Positions 7,168 through 14,257 of a stretch of 19,115 nucleotides of DNA are shown here, one piece after another. The stretch lies in contig NZ_JZKH01000122.1 in NCBI RefSeq assembly GCF_000961885.1, positions 1-19,115 on the forward strand, written 5' to 3'. The stretch is from Streptomyces rubellomurinus (GTDB lineage Bacteria; Actinomycetota; Actinomycetes; Streptomycetales; Streptomycetaceae). The notes under the pieces were generated by a model. That model searched no databases. It was not told the DNA's origin and was given only the letters and a program-made list of their open reading frames with translations. Both the position numbers and the translations under genes were made by a program. Position 1 is the stretch's first letter; each line of letters begins with the position of its first letter.

Positions 7168-7197
7168 TTGACGAAGCACAGCAGGTGTGTGTTTACT
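7168..7197 (+). promoter_or_regulatory. Possible promoter of the helicase operon
   Basis: TTGACG (7168-7173), then an 18-bp spacer, then TTTACT (7192-7197), a 4-of-6 match to the -10 consensus. It would give a leader of about 165 nt that includes the hairpin module at 7258-7325. Confidence 0.4.
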
Positions 7198-7257
7198 CTG
7201 CGTACGTTGACGGACTCAGGCCAGCACGAGAGGCCGCGCGAGCCCGGAAACGAGGGC

Positions 7258-7325
7258 GGCCCCCGGTGTTAGCGCACCGAGGGCCGTGAAGGCTCCCTAT
7301 GTGACCACCCATCAAGACGATCAAC
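7258..7325 (+). promoter_or_regulatory. Leader module copy 2 (upstream of the helicase gene): hairpin plus conserved block
   Basis: GGCCCCCGGTG (7258-7268), loop TTAGCG (7269-7274) and CACCGAGGGCC (7275-7285) form an 11-position stem with one mismatch. Fifteen nt later comes GTGACCACCCATCA (7301-7314), then ACGATCA and ACCGC. The loop and the downstream block match copy 1 before xis, while the outer stems differ but still pair. A GTG at 7301 could start a short frame (VTTHQDDQP) overlapping the helicase gene. Both loops also contain a GTG-TTA pair that could be a start followed by a rare Leu codon. Confidence 0.6.
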
Positions 7326-7370
7326 CGCTGTGCGGCCTGCCAGGGCCTGATGCACGGCGGGAGGGAATCC

Positions 7371-9164
7371 ATGTCCCAGCCTACGGGCCCGGCACACGGG
7401 CCGTCGAGCTCCGGTGCGGCCAACGCCGTCTTCGACGACGACCACGCGGTGTTCCCGAAGGGGACACCGCCGAACGACCTGGATGCCGAGAGGGCGGTCG
7501 TCGGCGCCTGCATGGCGCTGGGCGCGCCCGCCATCGACGCGGCGCGCGCCATCCTCGACGCCGGCGACTTCTACCGGCCCGCTCACGAGACCATCTGGCG
7601 CGCGATCCTCGACCTCGTCTTCGAAGGGGCCCCGACAGCTGCGGTGGCCGTCGCCGACCGACTTCGAGGCGCCGGTGCGCTGGACCGCGTGGGCGGCGTG
7701 GACTACCTGGTCCGGCTCGCCGCCGAGGCGCCGCCATCGGCGAACAACGCCGACTACTACGCGGCCATCGTGCGACGCGAGTCGGAGCTGCGGAAGCTGC
7801 ACGCCACGGGCATCCGGACCGTCCAGCAGGCCCTGCTGCCCGGCGCCCAGCCGGACGAGATCCGCAGCGCGCTCGATGCCGAGGTCCGCGAAGGACGCGA
7901 GCGGGCGCTGGCCTCCGGGAACAGCCGCCTCTCGCGCTTCATGGTGGACGGCTGGGACTTCGTCACCAAGACCGGGGCGGACAAGGAGCCTCTGTGGGGC
8001 ACCCGCGGGGAAACCGCGTGGGCAGCCGGGGAGAGCCTGATGATCGTCGGCGCCCCCGGCGTCGGCAAGACCACCATCGCCCACCAGGTGATCTTCGCCC
8101 GGATCGGCCTGGGAGACTCGGCGCTCGGCATGCCCGTCGCCGAGAGCAAGCGCGTCCTGTACCTGGCGATGGACCGGCCCCAGCAGATCGCCCGAGCCAT
8201 GGCCCGACTGGTCCGGCCCGAGCACGAGAAGCTGGTCCGCGAACGCCTCCTCATCTGGGAGGGCCCGCTGCCGACCAGCCTCGACAAGGAGCCCGGCCTC
8301 CTCGCCGAGCTGGCCACCGCACACGGCGCCGACACCATCGTCATCGACAGCCTCAAGGACGCCGTCAGCACCCTCGTCGACGACAGCCTCGCCATCGCCT
8401 ACAACAGCGCCCGCAACCGGGCCCTGCGCGAGGGCATCCAGGTCCTGGAGCTGCACCACCAGCGCAAGGCCACCGCGGACGCCCCGCGCGGCCAGCGCCC
8501 CACCCTCGACCGCGTGTACGGCTCCACCTGGCTGACCTCCGGCGCGGGCAGCGTGCTGTTCATCGCAGGTGAGGCCGGCGACCCCGTCGTCAACCTCCAC
8601 CACCTCAAGACCGTCACCGGTGAGATCGGCCCGCTCACCATCGTCCACGACCACGAGGCGGGCACCAGCGCCGTCGAGGAGACCATCGACATCGCAGAAC
8701 TCCTGCGCGCGACACCGGACGGCGTGACCGCCAAGCAGCTGGCCACCGCCATGACGGGGGACAAGAAGCCCGACGCCGCAGCCATCGGACGGGCCCGCCG
8801 GCGGCTGAACACCCAGGTCAAGTCCGGGCTCGCCGAGGTCGAGAAGGGCTCCGCCGGTGGCATCGGCGGCGGCAAGGAGGACCGCTACTTCACCTCCGCC
8901 CGCCACATCAGCGCCAGCGCACCGCTGGCCGCTGTCGAGCAGCCCGCGATCCCGCTGACCGTCGTACCGGCCGCACGGCCCACCGGCACCGCACAGGCGT
9001 CCTCTGCGCCTCCACTGACCGATACCGAGAGCCGCCGAGTCGCGGCGGCGACGGCTGCGTCACCGGGAACAGGGCGTTTTCGCGAGCGTTCACGCCCCTC
9101 GACCACCGCGACCGTCGTACAACCCGTTGTCGCGCCGAACGCTCCCAGGAAAAACCGCAGGTAG
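7371..9164 (+). CDS. DnaB-N domain / RecA-fold replicative helicase-like ATPase, 597 aa
   Basis: This is probably the element's replication helicase. The ATG at 7371 follows GGGAGGGAA by 4-5 bases; an ATG at 7350 lacks a ribosome site. Residues about 29-145 match the DnaB N-terminal domain (NDLDAERAVVGACM, later GDFYRPAHETIWRAILDL and GGVDYLVRLA). The RecA/RepA-type ATPase core follows: Walker A GAPGVGKTT at 227-235 (Lys 233), and Walker B DTIVIDS at 321-327. A basic segment LHHQRKATADAPRG lies near residues 362-375, within the region expected to bind DNA. Residues about 440-510 look like a winged helix (TPDGVTAKQLATAM), and the tail after 520 is Ala/Pro/Arg-rich and disordered. Unlike chromosomal DnaB it has a RepA/AAA_25-like core. 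It heads a plus-strand operon with mobilisation genes. No classical RepSA, RepAM or primase-polymerase is present, so this is the only replication candidate. Confidence 0.85.
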   Translation: MSQPTGPAHGPSSSGAANAVFDDDHAVFPKGTPPNDLDAERAVVGACMALGAPAIDAARAILDAGDFYRPAHETIWRAILDLVFEGAPTAAVAVADRLRGAGALDRVGGVDYLVRLAAEAPPSANNADYYAAIVRRESELRKLHATGIRTVQQALLPGAQPDEIRSALDAEVREGRERALASGNSRLSRFMVDGWDFVTKTGADKEPLWGTRGETAWAAGESLMIVGAPGVGKTTIAHQVIFARIGLGDSALGMPVAESKRVLYLAMDRPQQIARAMARLVRPEHEKLVRERLLIWEGPLPTSLDKEPGLLAELATAHGADTIVIDSLKDAVSTLVDDSLAIAYNSARNRALREGIQVLELHHQRKATADAPRGQRPTLDRVYGSTWLTSGAGSVLFIAGEAGDPVVNLHHLKTVTGEIGPLTIVHDHEAGTSAVEETIDIAELLRATPDGVTAKQLATAMTGDKKPDAAAIGRARRRLNTQVKSGLAEVEKGSAGGIGGGKEDRYFTSARHISASAPLAAVEQPAIPLTVVPAARPTGTAQASSAPPLTDTESRRVAAATAASPGTGRFRERSRPSTTATVVQPVVAPNAPRKNRR

Positions 9165-9252
9165 AAGCGTTTTCGCGACCGTTTACGCCGTTGTCGCACC
9201 CGAGCGTTTTCGCGCGGACCCCCCTTTAGAAGGGGGTTCGCGTAAACGCCCC
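9074..9252. repeat. Iteron-like repeats, candidate replication origin
   Basis: GCGTTTTCGCGA begins at 9074 and 9167 and GCGTTTTCGCG at 9204. The first two extend to 23-bp units that differ at only two positions and end in CGTTYACGCC. An inverted partial copy (TTCGCGTAAACGCC) is at 9237-9250. A second motif, CCGTTGTCGCRCC, occurs at 9124 and 9188. The first unit lies in the last codons of the helicase gene and the rest in the gap before the DUF2637 gene. Direct repeats beside a replication helicase gene suggest an iteron origin; a regulatory role is also possible. Confidence 0.5.
9220..9236 (+). terminator. Hairpin after the helicase gene
   Basis: CCCCCTT (9220-9226) pairs with AAGGGGG (9230-9236) over a TAG loop and is followed by TTCGCG. 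It lies 55 nt after the helicase stop inside the repeat region and could terminate or attenuate transcription, or be part of the origin. Confidence 0.45.
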
Positions 9253-9301
9253 CGGCAAGCGCGCACCCACCACGACTCGACCCGCGAGGATCACCTTCCG
9301 C

Positions 9302-10111
9302 ATGACCGCCACCAACCCACGCCGCATTCCCCGCCCGGACGCCGTCCTCGTACAGGCCGCCATCGCGGGTGCCCTGTCCTTCGCCCACCTCCACGACATC
9401 GCCGAAGCCGCCGGACAACACGGCTGGAAAGCCTGGGCCTACCCCGTCTCGGTGGACCTGCTACTCGTCGCCGCCTGGCACCGCATGCGGACCTTGCGCT
9501 CCACCGGACGCCCGGCAAGCACCGCCTGGGCCTGGTTCGCCATCGCCCTGACCGCCTCCCTCGGTGCGAACATCGCCACCGCCGGGCTCCTCGACCTCGC
9601 CCACGTGCCAGCATGGCTGCGGATCCTGGTGGCCGGATGGCCCGCCCTCGCCTTCTTCGGCGGCACCCTTCTCGCGCACGGTGCCAGCTCGACCACGGTC
9701 GTCGCCGAGCCGCAACCCGCCGAGGCCGAGCCCACGCTCCACGAAGACCTCGAGCCCACTGCTCCTCCCCCGGCGGGCGCACCAGCTCCACTCACGGAAA
9801 CGGACCACGACGACCCGCTCGACGACGGACCGGACGCCGCCCCCGACGACGATGTCCAGCCTGGTGACCGGGAACCGGTGGTGGGGACCAAGCGCACCGG
9901 ACGCAGGCCCGCCGCCACCATGGACGAACTGGCCGAGATCGTCCGCCCAGCCGTCGAAGAGCACGGCCCCACCCAGGCCGTGATCAAGACGGCCCTGCGC
10001 GAGGCCGGCATGCCGATCGCCAGCGACCGCCTCGGGAAGCTGACCCAGCGCTTCAAGGACGAGCAAGCCACGCGGCAAGCGGATGCGCAGGCCAGCCTCT
10101 CAGCCGCCTGA
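9302..10111 (+). CDS. DUF2637 (SpdA-like) membrane protein, 269 aa
   Basis: The N-terminal half matches the DUF2637 membrane domain common on Streptomyces plasmids and integrated elements: FAHLHDIAEAAGQHGWKAWA, then the hydrophobic stretches YPVSVDLLLVAAW, FAIALTASLGANIATAGLLD and WLRILVAGWPALAFFGGTLL. That gives three or four membrane segments within about residues 15-125. Residues 130-200 are an acidic, Pro-rich cytoplasmic linker. The C-terminus (AATMDELAEIVRPAVEEHG, then SDRLGKLTQRF) looks like a small helix-turn-helix or helical DNA-binding domain. The ATG is preceded by GAGGATC about 11 nt upstream. Such proteins are suspected of aiding plasmid spread or membrane tethering of DNA; I know of no established biochemical role. 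Confidence 0.82.
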   Translation: MTATNPRRIPRPDAVLVQAAIAGALSFAHLHDIAEAAGQHGWKAWAYPVSVDLLLVAAWHRMRTLRSTGRPASTAWAWFAIALTASLGANIATAGLLDLAHVPAWLRILVAGWPALAFFGGTLLAHGASSTTVVAEPQPAEAEPTLHEDLEPTAPPPAGAPAPLTETDHDDPLDDGPDAAPDDDVQPGDREPVVGTKRTGRRPAATMDELAEIVRPAVEEHGPTQAVIKTALREAGMPIASDRLGKLTQRFKDEQATRQADAQASLSAA

Positions 10112-10363
10112 AGCCCCTGCCGCTCACCGTGGCTCGCCCGAGCACCGGCCGCTGCCGGAACGGGCGGGCCGCCCACTCTTCCGCGCTGGTGATCACTGGC
10201 AGCCCGCATGCCGTTGGCGGGGACACCGGAAGTCCCGAAGCCCGCCTTCTACACCGGATATCCGGCACCGCCAAACCGGACTCCCTGCCCGACCATCACC
10301 CCGCACCCCGCATGCACTCCGCGCCTGCACCCGCCCGCCCCGACAGGAAATCCGGAGGACTCC

Positions 10364-11215
10364 TTGCCCGCCCCTCAGCCCCACCGCGCTCCCGCCCGTA
10401 CCGTGCCCGAGGAGGGCACCAAGGGCGGTAGGCTGATCGGCCGTCTGCTCCGCGCGTTCGGTAACTCGGCTCCTGGCGGAGCCAGTTGTACCCAGTCTCC
10501 GACACTTCGCGCGGGTCTGGGATCCTCCGCCCCAGGGGTGGCGGAGGAGGCCCGGCGCGAGGGCGCGCCAGGCCAGGAAGTCCAGGCCGAGGGCGGCCTG
10601 GACCCGGAGAAGCTCGACGCGCTGCAGCGCGACATCCTCGCGCGCGTCCGCGCCGACCAGCCGAGCACCGAGACACCCGTCGCCGTCGACGACGAAAGCG
10701 TCCGCGCCGCGCGCGCCGCGTTCCTGCACGAGAACACCGCCGCCCTCGACGTCCCGAAACTGAACACTCCCGAAGGCGCCCAACCGATGCCCCAGGGAAA
10801 GATCCGGCCGCACACCGGAACCCGCCGTACAGAGCGGGTCGGCCCGGTCGGCTTCACCGAAGCGGAACTCGTCGAGCTGAAGGACGCCGCCGTGCGCCAC
10901 GGCTACAAGGACACGATCTCCGGATACCTCGGCGACATCGCGCTCGCGTTCATCCGGGGCGAGTTCACCGTCGACCTGCCCCTGCACACCGACCGCCTCG
11001 CCCTCCAGGAGTTCCGCGCGGAGGTCCTGCACCAGATCGGCCGCATCGGCAACAACATCAACCAGATGGTCCACGTGCTGCACCGCGACGACCGCGTCGA
11101 ACCCGACATCGGTGAACGCCTGCAACGCCTTGAAGAGCTGCTGACCGACATCGCCCGAGCCCTGCTGATACCCACTCCCCAGACCGGCCTCGAAGAAGGA
11201 GGTGCCAGCGCGTGA
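10364..11215 (+). CDS. mobC: MobC-like relaxosome accessory protein (start uncertain)
   Basis: The C-terminal part is a MobC-type mobilisation protein: ERVGPVGFTEAELVELKDAA (ribbon-helix-helix-like DNA binding), then SGYLGDIALAFIRGEF and the signature IGRIGNNINQMVHVLH, with a terminal coiled helix. It should help the relaxase recognise and open oriT. The start is unclear. A TTG at 10364 has GGAGGA 4 nt upstream and is used here; an ATG at 10208, a GTG at 10538 and an ATG at 10788 are in the same frame. Codons before about 10540 have many A/T third positions and encode a Pro-, Cys-rich stretch unlike coding DNA of this genome, so the true start may be 10538 or later. The relaxase start overlaps its stop (GTGA), so the two are translationally coupled. 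The 252-bp gap upstream (10112-10363) holds only short palindromes such as CCGGATATCCGG at 10254. Confidence 0.8.
   Translation: MPAPQPHRAPARTVPEEGTKGGRLIGRLLRAFGNSAPGGASCTQSPTLRAGLGSSAPGVAEEARREGAPGQEVQAEGGLDPEKLDALQRDILARVRADQPSTETPVAVDDESVRAARAAFLHENTAALDVPKLNTPEGAQPMPQGKIRPHTGTRRTERVGPVGFTEAELVELKDAAVRHGYKDTISGYLGDIALAFIRGEFTVDLPLHTDRLALQEFRAEVLHQIGRIGNNINQMVHVLHRDDRVEPDIGERLQRLEELLTDIARALLIPTPQTGLEEGGASA
10460..10548. other. Candidate oriT: cluster of inverted repeats
   Basis: Three inverted repeats are packed into 89 bp: GGCTCC/GGAGCC with loop TGGC (10468-10483) inside a longer imperfect arm pair (10460-10492), CCCAG/CTGGG (10491-10495 with 10517-10521), and TCCTCCGCC/GGCGGAGGA (10523-10531 with 10540-10548). 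Nested inverted repeats just upstream of a MobC-relaxase pair are the usual form of an origin of transfer. The nic position cannot be read from the sequence alone. Confidence 0.45.
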
Positions 11216-12963
11216 TCCCCTCCATCAAGGCCCCCGGCAGCAACACCCGTGGCCTGCTCGCCTACCTGTACGGGCCCGGCCGCCACGACGAGCACGTCGA
11301 CCCGCATATCGTCGCCTCCTTCAGCCCGTTCGGCCTGCGCGATCCCGGCCGCGACCCGGACGCCACCCTCACCCAGCTCGCCCGGATCCTCGACGAGCCC
11401 GTGAACCTGCACAACAGCGGCTTCGGCCGGAAGGTCACCGACCACGTCTGGCACTGCCCCGTCCGCGCCGCCAAGACCGACCGCTACCTCTCCGACGCCG
11501 AATGGGGCGAGATCGCCCGCCGCATCGTCCACGCCGCCGGCATCGCCCCCGACCGTGACCCGCACGGCTGCCGCTGGATCGCCGTGCGCCACGCCGACGA
11601 CCACGTCCACATCCTCGCCACCACCGTCCGTGAGGACGGCCGCCGCCCCAAACTCCACAACAGCGGCAAGCGCGCCCAGACCGAAGCCCGCGCCATCGAG
11701 AAGGAACTCGGCCTCCACCAGGTCCAGCCCGGCGACCGCACCGGCGAGCACCGACCCACCCAGGCCGAGATGCACAAGGCCGACCGCCTCGGCTGGCAGC
11801 AGACCAGCCGCCAGTGGCTGCAGGACCGCATCCGCGACGCCATCCCGCACGCCGCCAGCGTGGAGGAACTCCTCGCCTACCTCCAGGCAGACGGCGTCGA
11901 GGTCAAGCCCCGCCGCCTTCCCTCCGGCGACCTCCAGGGCTACGCGGTCGGACGCCCCGGCGACACCAACGCCAAGGGCGAACAGATCTACATCCCCGGC
12001 AGCAAGATCGCCCCCGACCTGTCCCTGCCCAAGCTCCAGGCCCGCCTCACCACCGGAACACCAGAGGAACACCCCACCGCCCGGCGCAACCGGCCCACCA
12101 CCAGCTGGCAGCGCACCACCGACGCCCTCGACCACGTCCACCAGCACCTCACCGAGGACACCACCGGCGGAACGGGCGGCAAGGACAGCGGCGCGCTCGC
12201 GCAGGCGCAGATCACCGCGCTGGGCGACATCATCAACGCCACCGCCCAGACCGCCCCGCAGGAACTGCGGGCCGAACTGCGCGCCGCCACACGGGCGTTC
12301 GCCCGCGCCCAGCGCTCCCAGATCCGCGCCGACCACCAGGGCGCCGCCGATCTGCGCCGGGCTGCCCGCGACATCATCCACGCGAGCGACGGGCCAGACG
12401 GCAACGCCCTCACCGTGATGATGGCAGCCCTCGTGTGGGCGGCGATCGTCACCAGCCGCTGGCACCAGGCCCGAGGCCACGCCCAGCAGGCCCACGCCGC
12501 CCAGCAGGCCGTCCAGCACCTTCAGGCCGCCTACGACCAGGCCGCCACCGACCAGCTCACCGCCCTCACCCACCGACAGCCCACCAAGGAGATCACCAAC
12601 ACCCTCGCCGGCGACGTCCGCTCCGCCGTCCCCGACCACGCGAAGCGCATCCTCGCCGACCCCAACTGGCCCGCCCTGGCCACCGTCCTCGCCGACGCCA
12701 AGGCCCTCGGCCACCAGCCCCGACAGCTCCTCCAGGAGGCCGCCGCCCGCCGCGAACTCACCACCGCCCGCCTGCCCGCCAAGGTCCTCCTCGGCCGCAT
12801 CCAGCACACCAGCCGCAACCCCAACCACAACTCTGCCGCCGAAGCCGCTCGCGTCCGAGCAGCCACCGCCCGAACTACCGCGCATGCCGCCCCCACCGAC
12901 CCGGTCACCCCGATCCCACGGGCCGCTGCACCTGCGGCCAGCTCTCAGCACCGCACCCGCTGA
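11212..12963 (+). CDS. Relaxase / mobilization nuclease, 583 aa
   Basis: This HUH-type endonuclease should nick oriT and pilot the single strand during mobilisation. The GTG at 11212 overlaps the mobC stop by four bases and follows GAAGGAGGT by 7-8 nt. The relaxase domain covers about residues 1-240: candidate nucleophiles Y18/Y20 (LLAYLYGPGR) and the metal-binding triad H127, H131, H133 in RHADDHVHILA. Residues about 290-560 are long Ala/Gln-rich helices with a hydrophobic stretch at about 400-415 (NALTVMMAALVWAAIVTS). The tail is disordered. The family is close to MOBP relaxases of actinobacterial plasmids. No coupling protein or TraB gene is nearby, so transfer would depend on a helper element. 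Confidence 0.92.
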   Translation: MIPSIKAPGSNTRGLLAYLYGPGRHDEHVDPHIVASFSPFGLRDPGRDPDATLTQLARILDEPVNLHNSGFGRKVTDHVWHCPVRAAKTDRYLSDAEWGEIARRIVHAAGIAPDRDPHGCRWIAVRHADDHVHILATTVREDGRRPKLHNSGKRAQTEARAIEKELGLHQVQPGDRTGEHRPTQAEMHKADRLGWQQTSRQWLQDRIRDAIPHAASVEELLAYLQADGVEVKPRRLPSGDLQGYAVGRPGDTNAKGEQIYIPGSKIAPDLSLPKLQARLTTGTPEEHPTARRNRPTTSWQRTTDALDHVHQHLTEDTTGGTGGKDSGALAQAQITALGDIINATAQTAPQELRAELRAATRAFARAQRSQIRADHQGAADLRRAARDIIHASDGPDGNALTVMMAALVWAAIVTSRWHQARGHAQQAHAAQQAVQHLQAAYDQAATDQLTALTHRQPTKEITNTLAGDVRSAVPDHAKRILADPNWPALATVLADAKALGHQPRQLLQEAAARRELTTARLPAKVLLGRIQHTSRNPNHNSAAEAARVRAATARTTAHAAPTDPVTPIPRAAAPAASSQHRTR

Positions 12964-13135
12964 ACCCTCTCGGCCAGGGCCCCAGGCGCCCAGTCGCCCC
13001 CTCCCGCCCCCAAACCACACGAACCCTCATGCGCACAGATGTCGGTTCGATGTCTTCTCCGGCGGTCGGGAACCATCCCGGCCGCCGTGCGTCTTGTGTG
13101 CTTGCCAACCGACACCCGACACCGAAGGGCACCAC

Positions 13136-13459
13136 TTGGCCAACCCCGGCACCGACCACGACGGCCATCACAGAGCCGCCATCCGCGCCGTCCCCTACCC
13201 CGGCGAACTCGACGCCCGCGGCATCCCCATCACCTGCCCCAACTGCGGTGCCCGCCGGGACTGGCTCCTCCTCAACGTCCGTCACCAGGTCTTCGTCCGC
13301 TGTCGCTGCGCGGCCGAGTGGCACGAGCCCGACCTAACCCGCGCCTACTTCGACCTGCACTTCGCCGCTCCCGAACACGAGTGGGATAACTACGACACCG
13401 CCATGCGGGCACTCGCCTTCGACGGCCTCCTGGCCGGAGCGACCTGGAACCTGGAATGA
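13136..13459 (+). CDS. Small zinc-ribbon-like protein, 107 aa
   Basis: I do not recognise a named family. The likely start is TTG at 13136, 7-8 nt after GAAGGG. Longer in-frame readings begin inside the relaxase gene and are Pro/Arg-rich, so they are unlikely. The middle holds a CPNC knuckle and a CRC knuckle about 20 residues apart (ITCPNCGARR and VFVRCRCAAEW), the layout of a zinc ribbon. The C-terminal part is acidic and aromatic (EHEWDNYDTAMRALAFDGLL). It follows the relaxase by 172 bp, a gap in which I see no feature, and is closed by a strong hairpin. It may be a DNA-binding or regulatory accessory protein. Confidence 0.65.
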   Translation: MANPGTDHDGHHRAAIRAVPYPGELDARGIPITCPNCGARRDWLLLNVRHQVFVRCRCAAEWHEPDLTRAYFDLHFAAPEHEWDNYDTAMRALAFDGLLAGATWNLE

Positions 13460-13464
13460 GCAAC

Positions 13465-13505
13465 GCTGTGTGCCGACACACCGGAGCGGTGTGTCGGCAC
13501 ACAGC
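13465..13505 (+). terminator. Perfect 19-bp hairpin terminator
   Basis: Left arm 13465-13483 (GCTGTGTGCCGACACACCG) and right arm 13487-13505 are perfect complements with a 3-nt GAG loop. It begins 5 nt after the stop of the zinc-ribbon gene and probably ends the mobilisation transcript. No T-run follows. The arms contain TGTCGG/CCGACA, faintly like the operator half site. Confidence 0.8.
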
Positions 13506-13593
13506 ATGACAACCACAGCTCAACGAGGACCGTAGAAGCGTAGGTTCGAGACAGGGCCGAGTTCGGTCCGTCCAGGCCGAAGGAAGTGATCAC

Positions 13594-13830
13594 ATGACCA
13601 GTGGCCCGGAAGAAGCCCCTCTCTTCTGGAGCGTGGAGGGACGAAAGGTGGAAGTCGTCCGCTGCCACCTCGGCCACCTGGCCCTGCGGGAGACCTTCGA
13701 GAATGTCGGCGGCTGCCCCTACTGCATGCACACTCCAGGTGAGCGTCTGGCTGCGGTGCGGGCGCTCAAAGCCGCAGAGCGTAAGAGCCGAACGTGCAGG
13801 GAGCAGGACCACCGCAGACTCGCCGAGTAG
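13594..13830 (+). CDS. Small Cys/His-rich hypothetical protein, 78 aa
   Basis: The ATG at 13594 follows GAAGGAAGTGA by a few bases. The sequence has RCHLGHLALRE followed by GGCPYCMH, so C and H pairs about 18 residues apart could hold one zinc ion. The C-terminal third is basic and helical (ERLAAVRALKAAERKSR). It is the second small metal-knuckle protein in a row after the relaxase but is not obviously homologous to the first. It converges with the minus-strand gene ending at 13882. No function can be assigned. Confidence 0.65.
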   Translation: MTSGPEEAPLFWSVEGRKVEVVRCHLGHLALRETFENVGGCPYCMHTPGERLAAVRALKAAERKSRTCREQDHRRLAE

Positions 13831-13881
13831 TGGATCTCAGGCAGCCTGCCCTCCGAAGCACCACCCACGACCAAGGCGGAA

Positions 13882-14250
13882 CTACCGTCGAGACAACTGC
13901 CAGTCGTAACGGCGATGCCGCCCCACCCGCCGCGCGCCCGACTCAGGTTCTGGGGCACGCGACGCTGGCAACACCGGACGGGACGGCTCGTCCTTGAGGA
14001 GGATCGAGTGCCAGACTCGTTCCTGGAGCTCGCGGATGTACGGCTCGCAGGCGTACATGTCCGCCTGGGCGCCGGCGACGCTGGCCGGGCCGATCCACAG
14101 GACCCGCGTCCACTGCTGCCCGCAGTAGAGCCAGCAGAACCCGTCGACCCACTGGTTGCCGTCGTCGGTGGTGGGCGGGGCGGGTACGCCACCCCGCGCG
14201 AACTCGGCGATGCCGGGGATCACCATGTGCGGAACGGCCAGCTCGGTCAC
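13882..14250 (-). CDS. Conserved hypothetical protein, 122 aa
   Basis: The gene starts at a GTG at 14250 with GGGGAGGTGAAC upstream; that ribosome site overlaps the stop codon of the acetyltransferase gene, so the two are translationally coupled. The core reads as a compact alpha/beta protein: PHMVIPGIAEFARGGVPAPP, DGNQWVDGFCWLYCGQQWTR and ADMYACEPYIRELQERVWH. Three Cys are present (C39, C43 and C69 approximately) and Trp is frequent. The last 30 residues are basic and low complexity. I recall similar short proteins beside regulators of this type in streptomycetes but know no function. Confidence 0.75.
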   Translation of the reverse strand: MTELAVPHMVIPGIAEFARGGVPAPPTTDDGNQWVDGFCWLYCGQQWTRVLWIGPASVAGAQADMYACEPYIRELQERVWHSILLKDEPSRPVLPASRAPEPESGARRVGRHRRYDWQLSRR

Positions 14251-14257
14251 CGCGGGT

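Noticed and set aside
7269..8906. Long minus-strand open frame of 545 codons opposite the helicase gene
   Set aside because: Gly/Asp/Val-rich composition typical of antisense shadow frames in GC-rich DNA; the plus strand has clear helicase motifs and a ribosome site.
10520..10534. ATCCTCCGCC, a 10-base match to the tRNA-Ser 3' end, as a possible second attachment site
   Set aside because: It lies in the arm of a perfect hairpin between mobilisation genes; 10 bases of GC-rich identity is likely chance, and a site there would cut the element in its core.
10903..13020. Minus-strand open frame of 705 codons opposite the relaxase and mobC
   Set aside because: Low-complexity Gly/Val/Ala shadow of the relaxase; no domain is recognisable and it lacks a sensible start.
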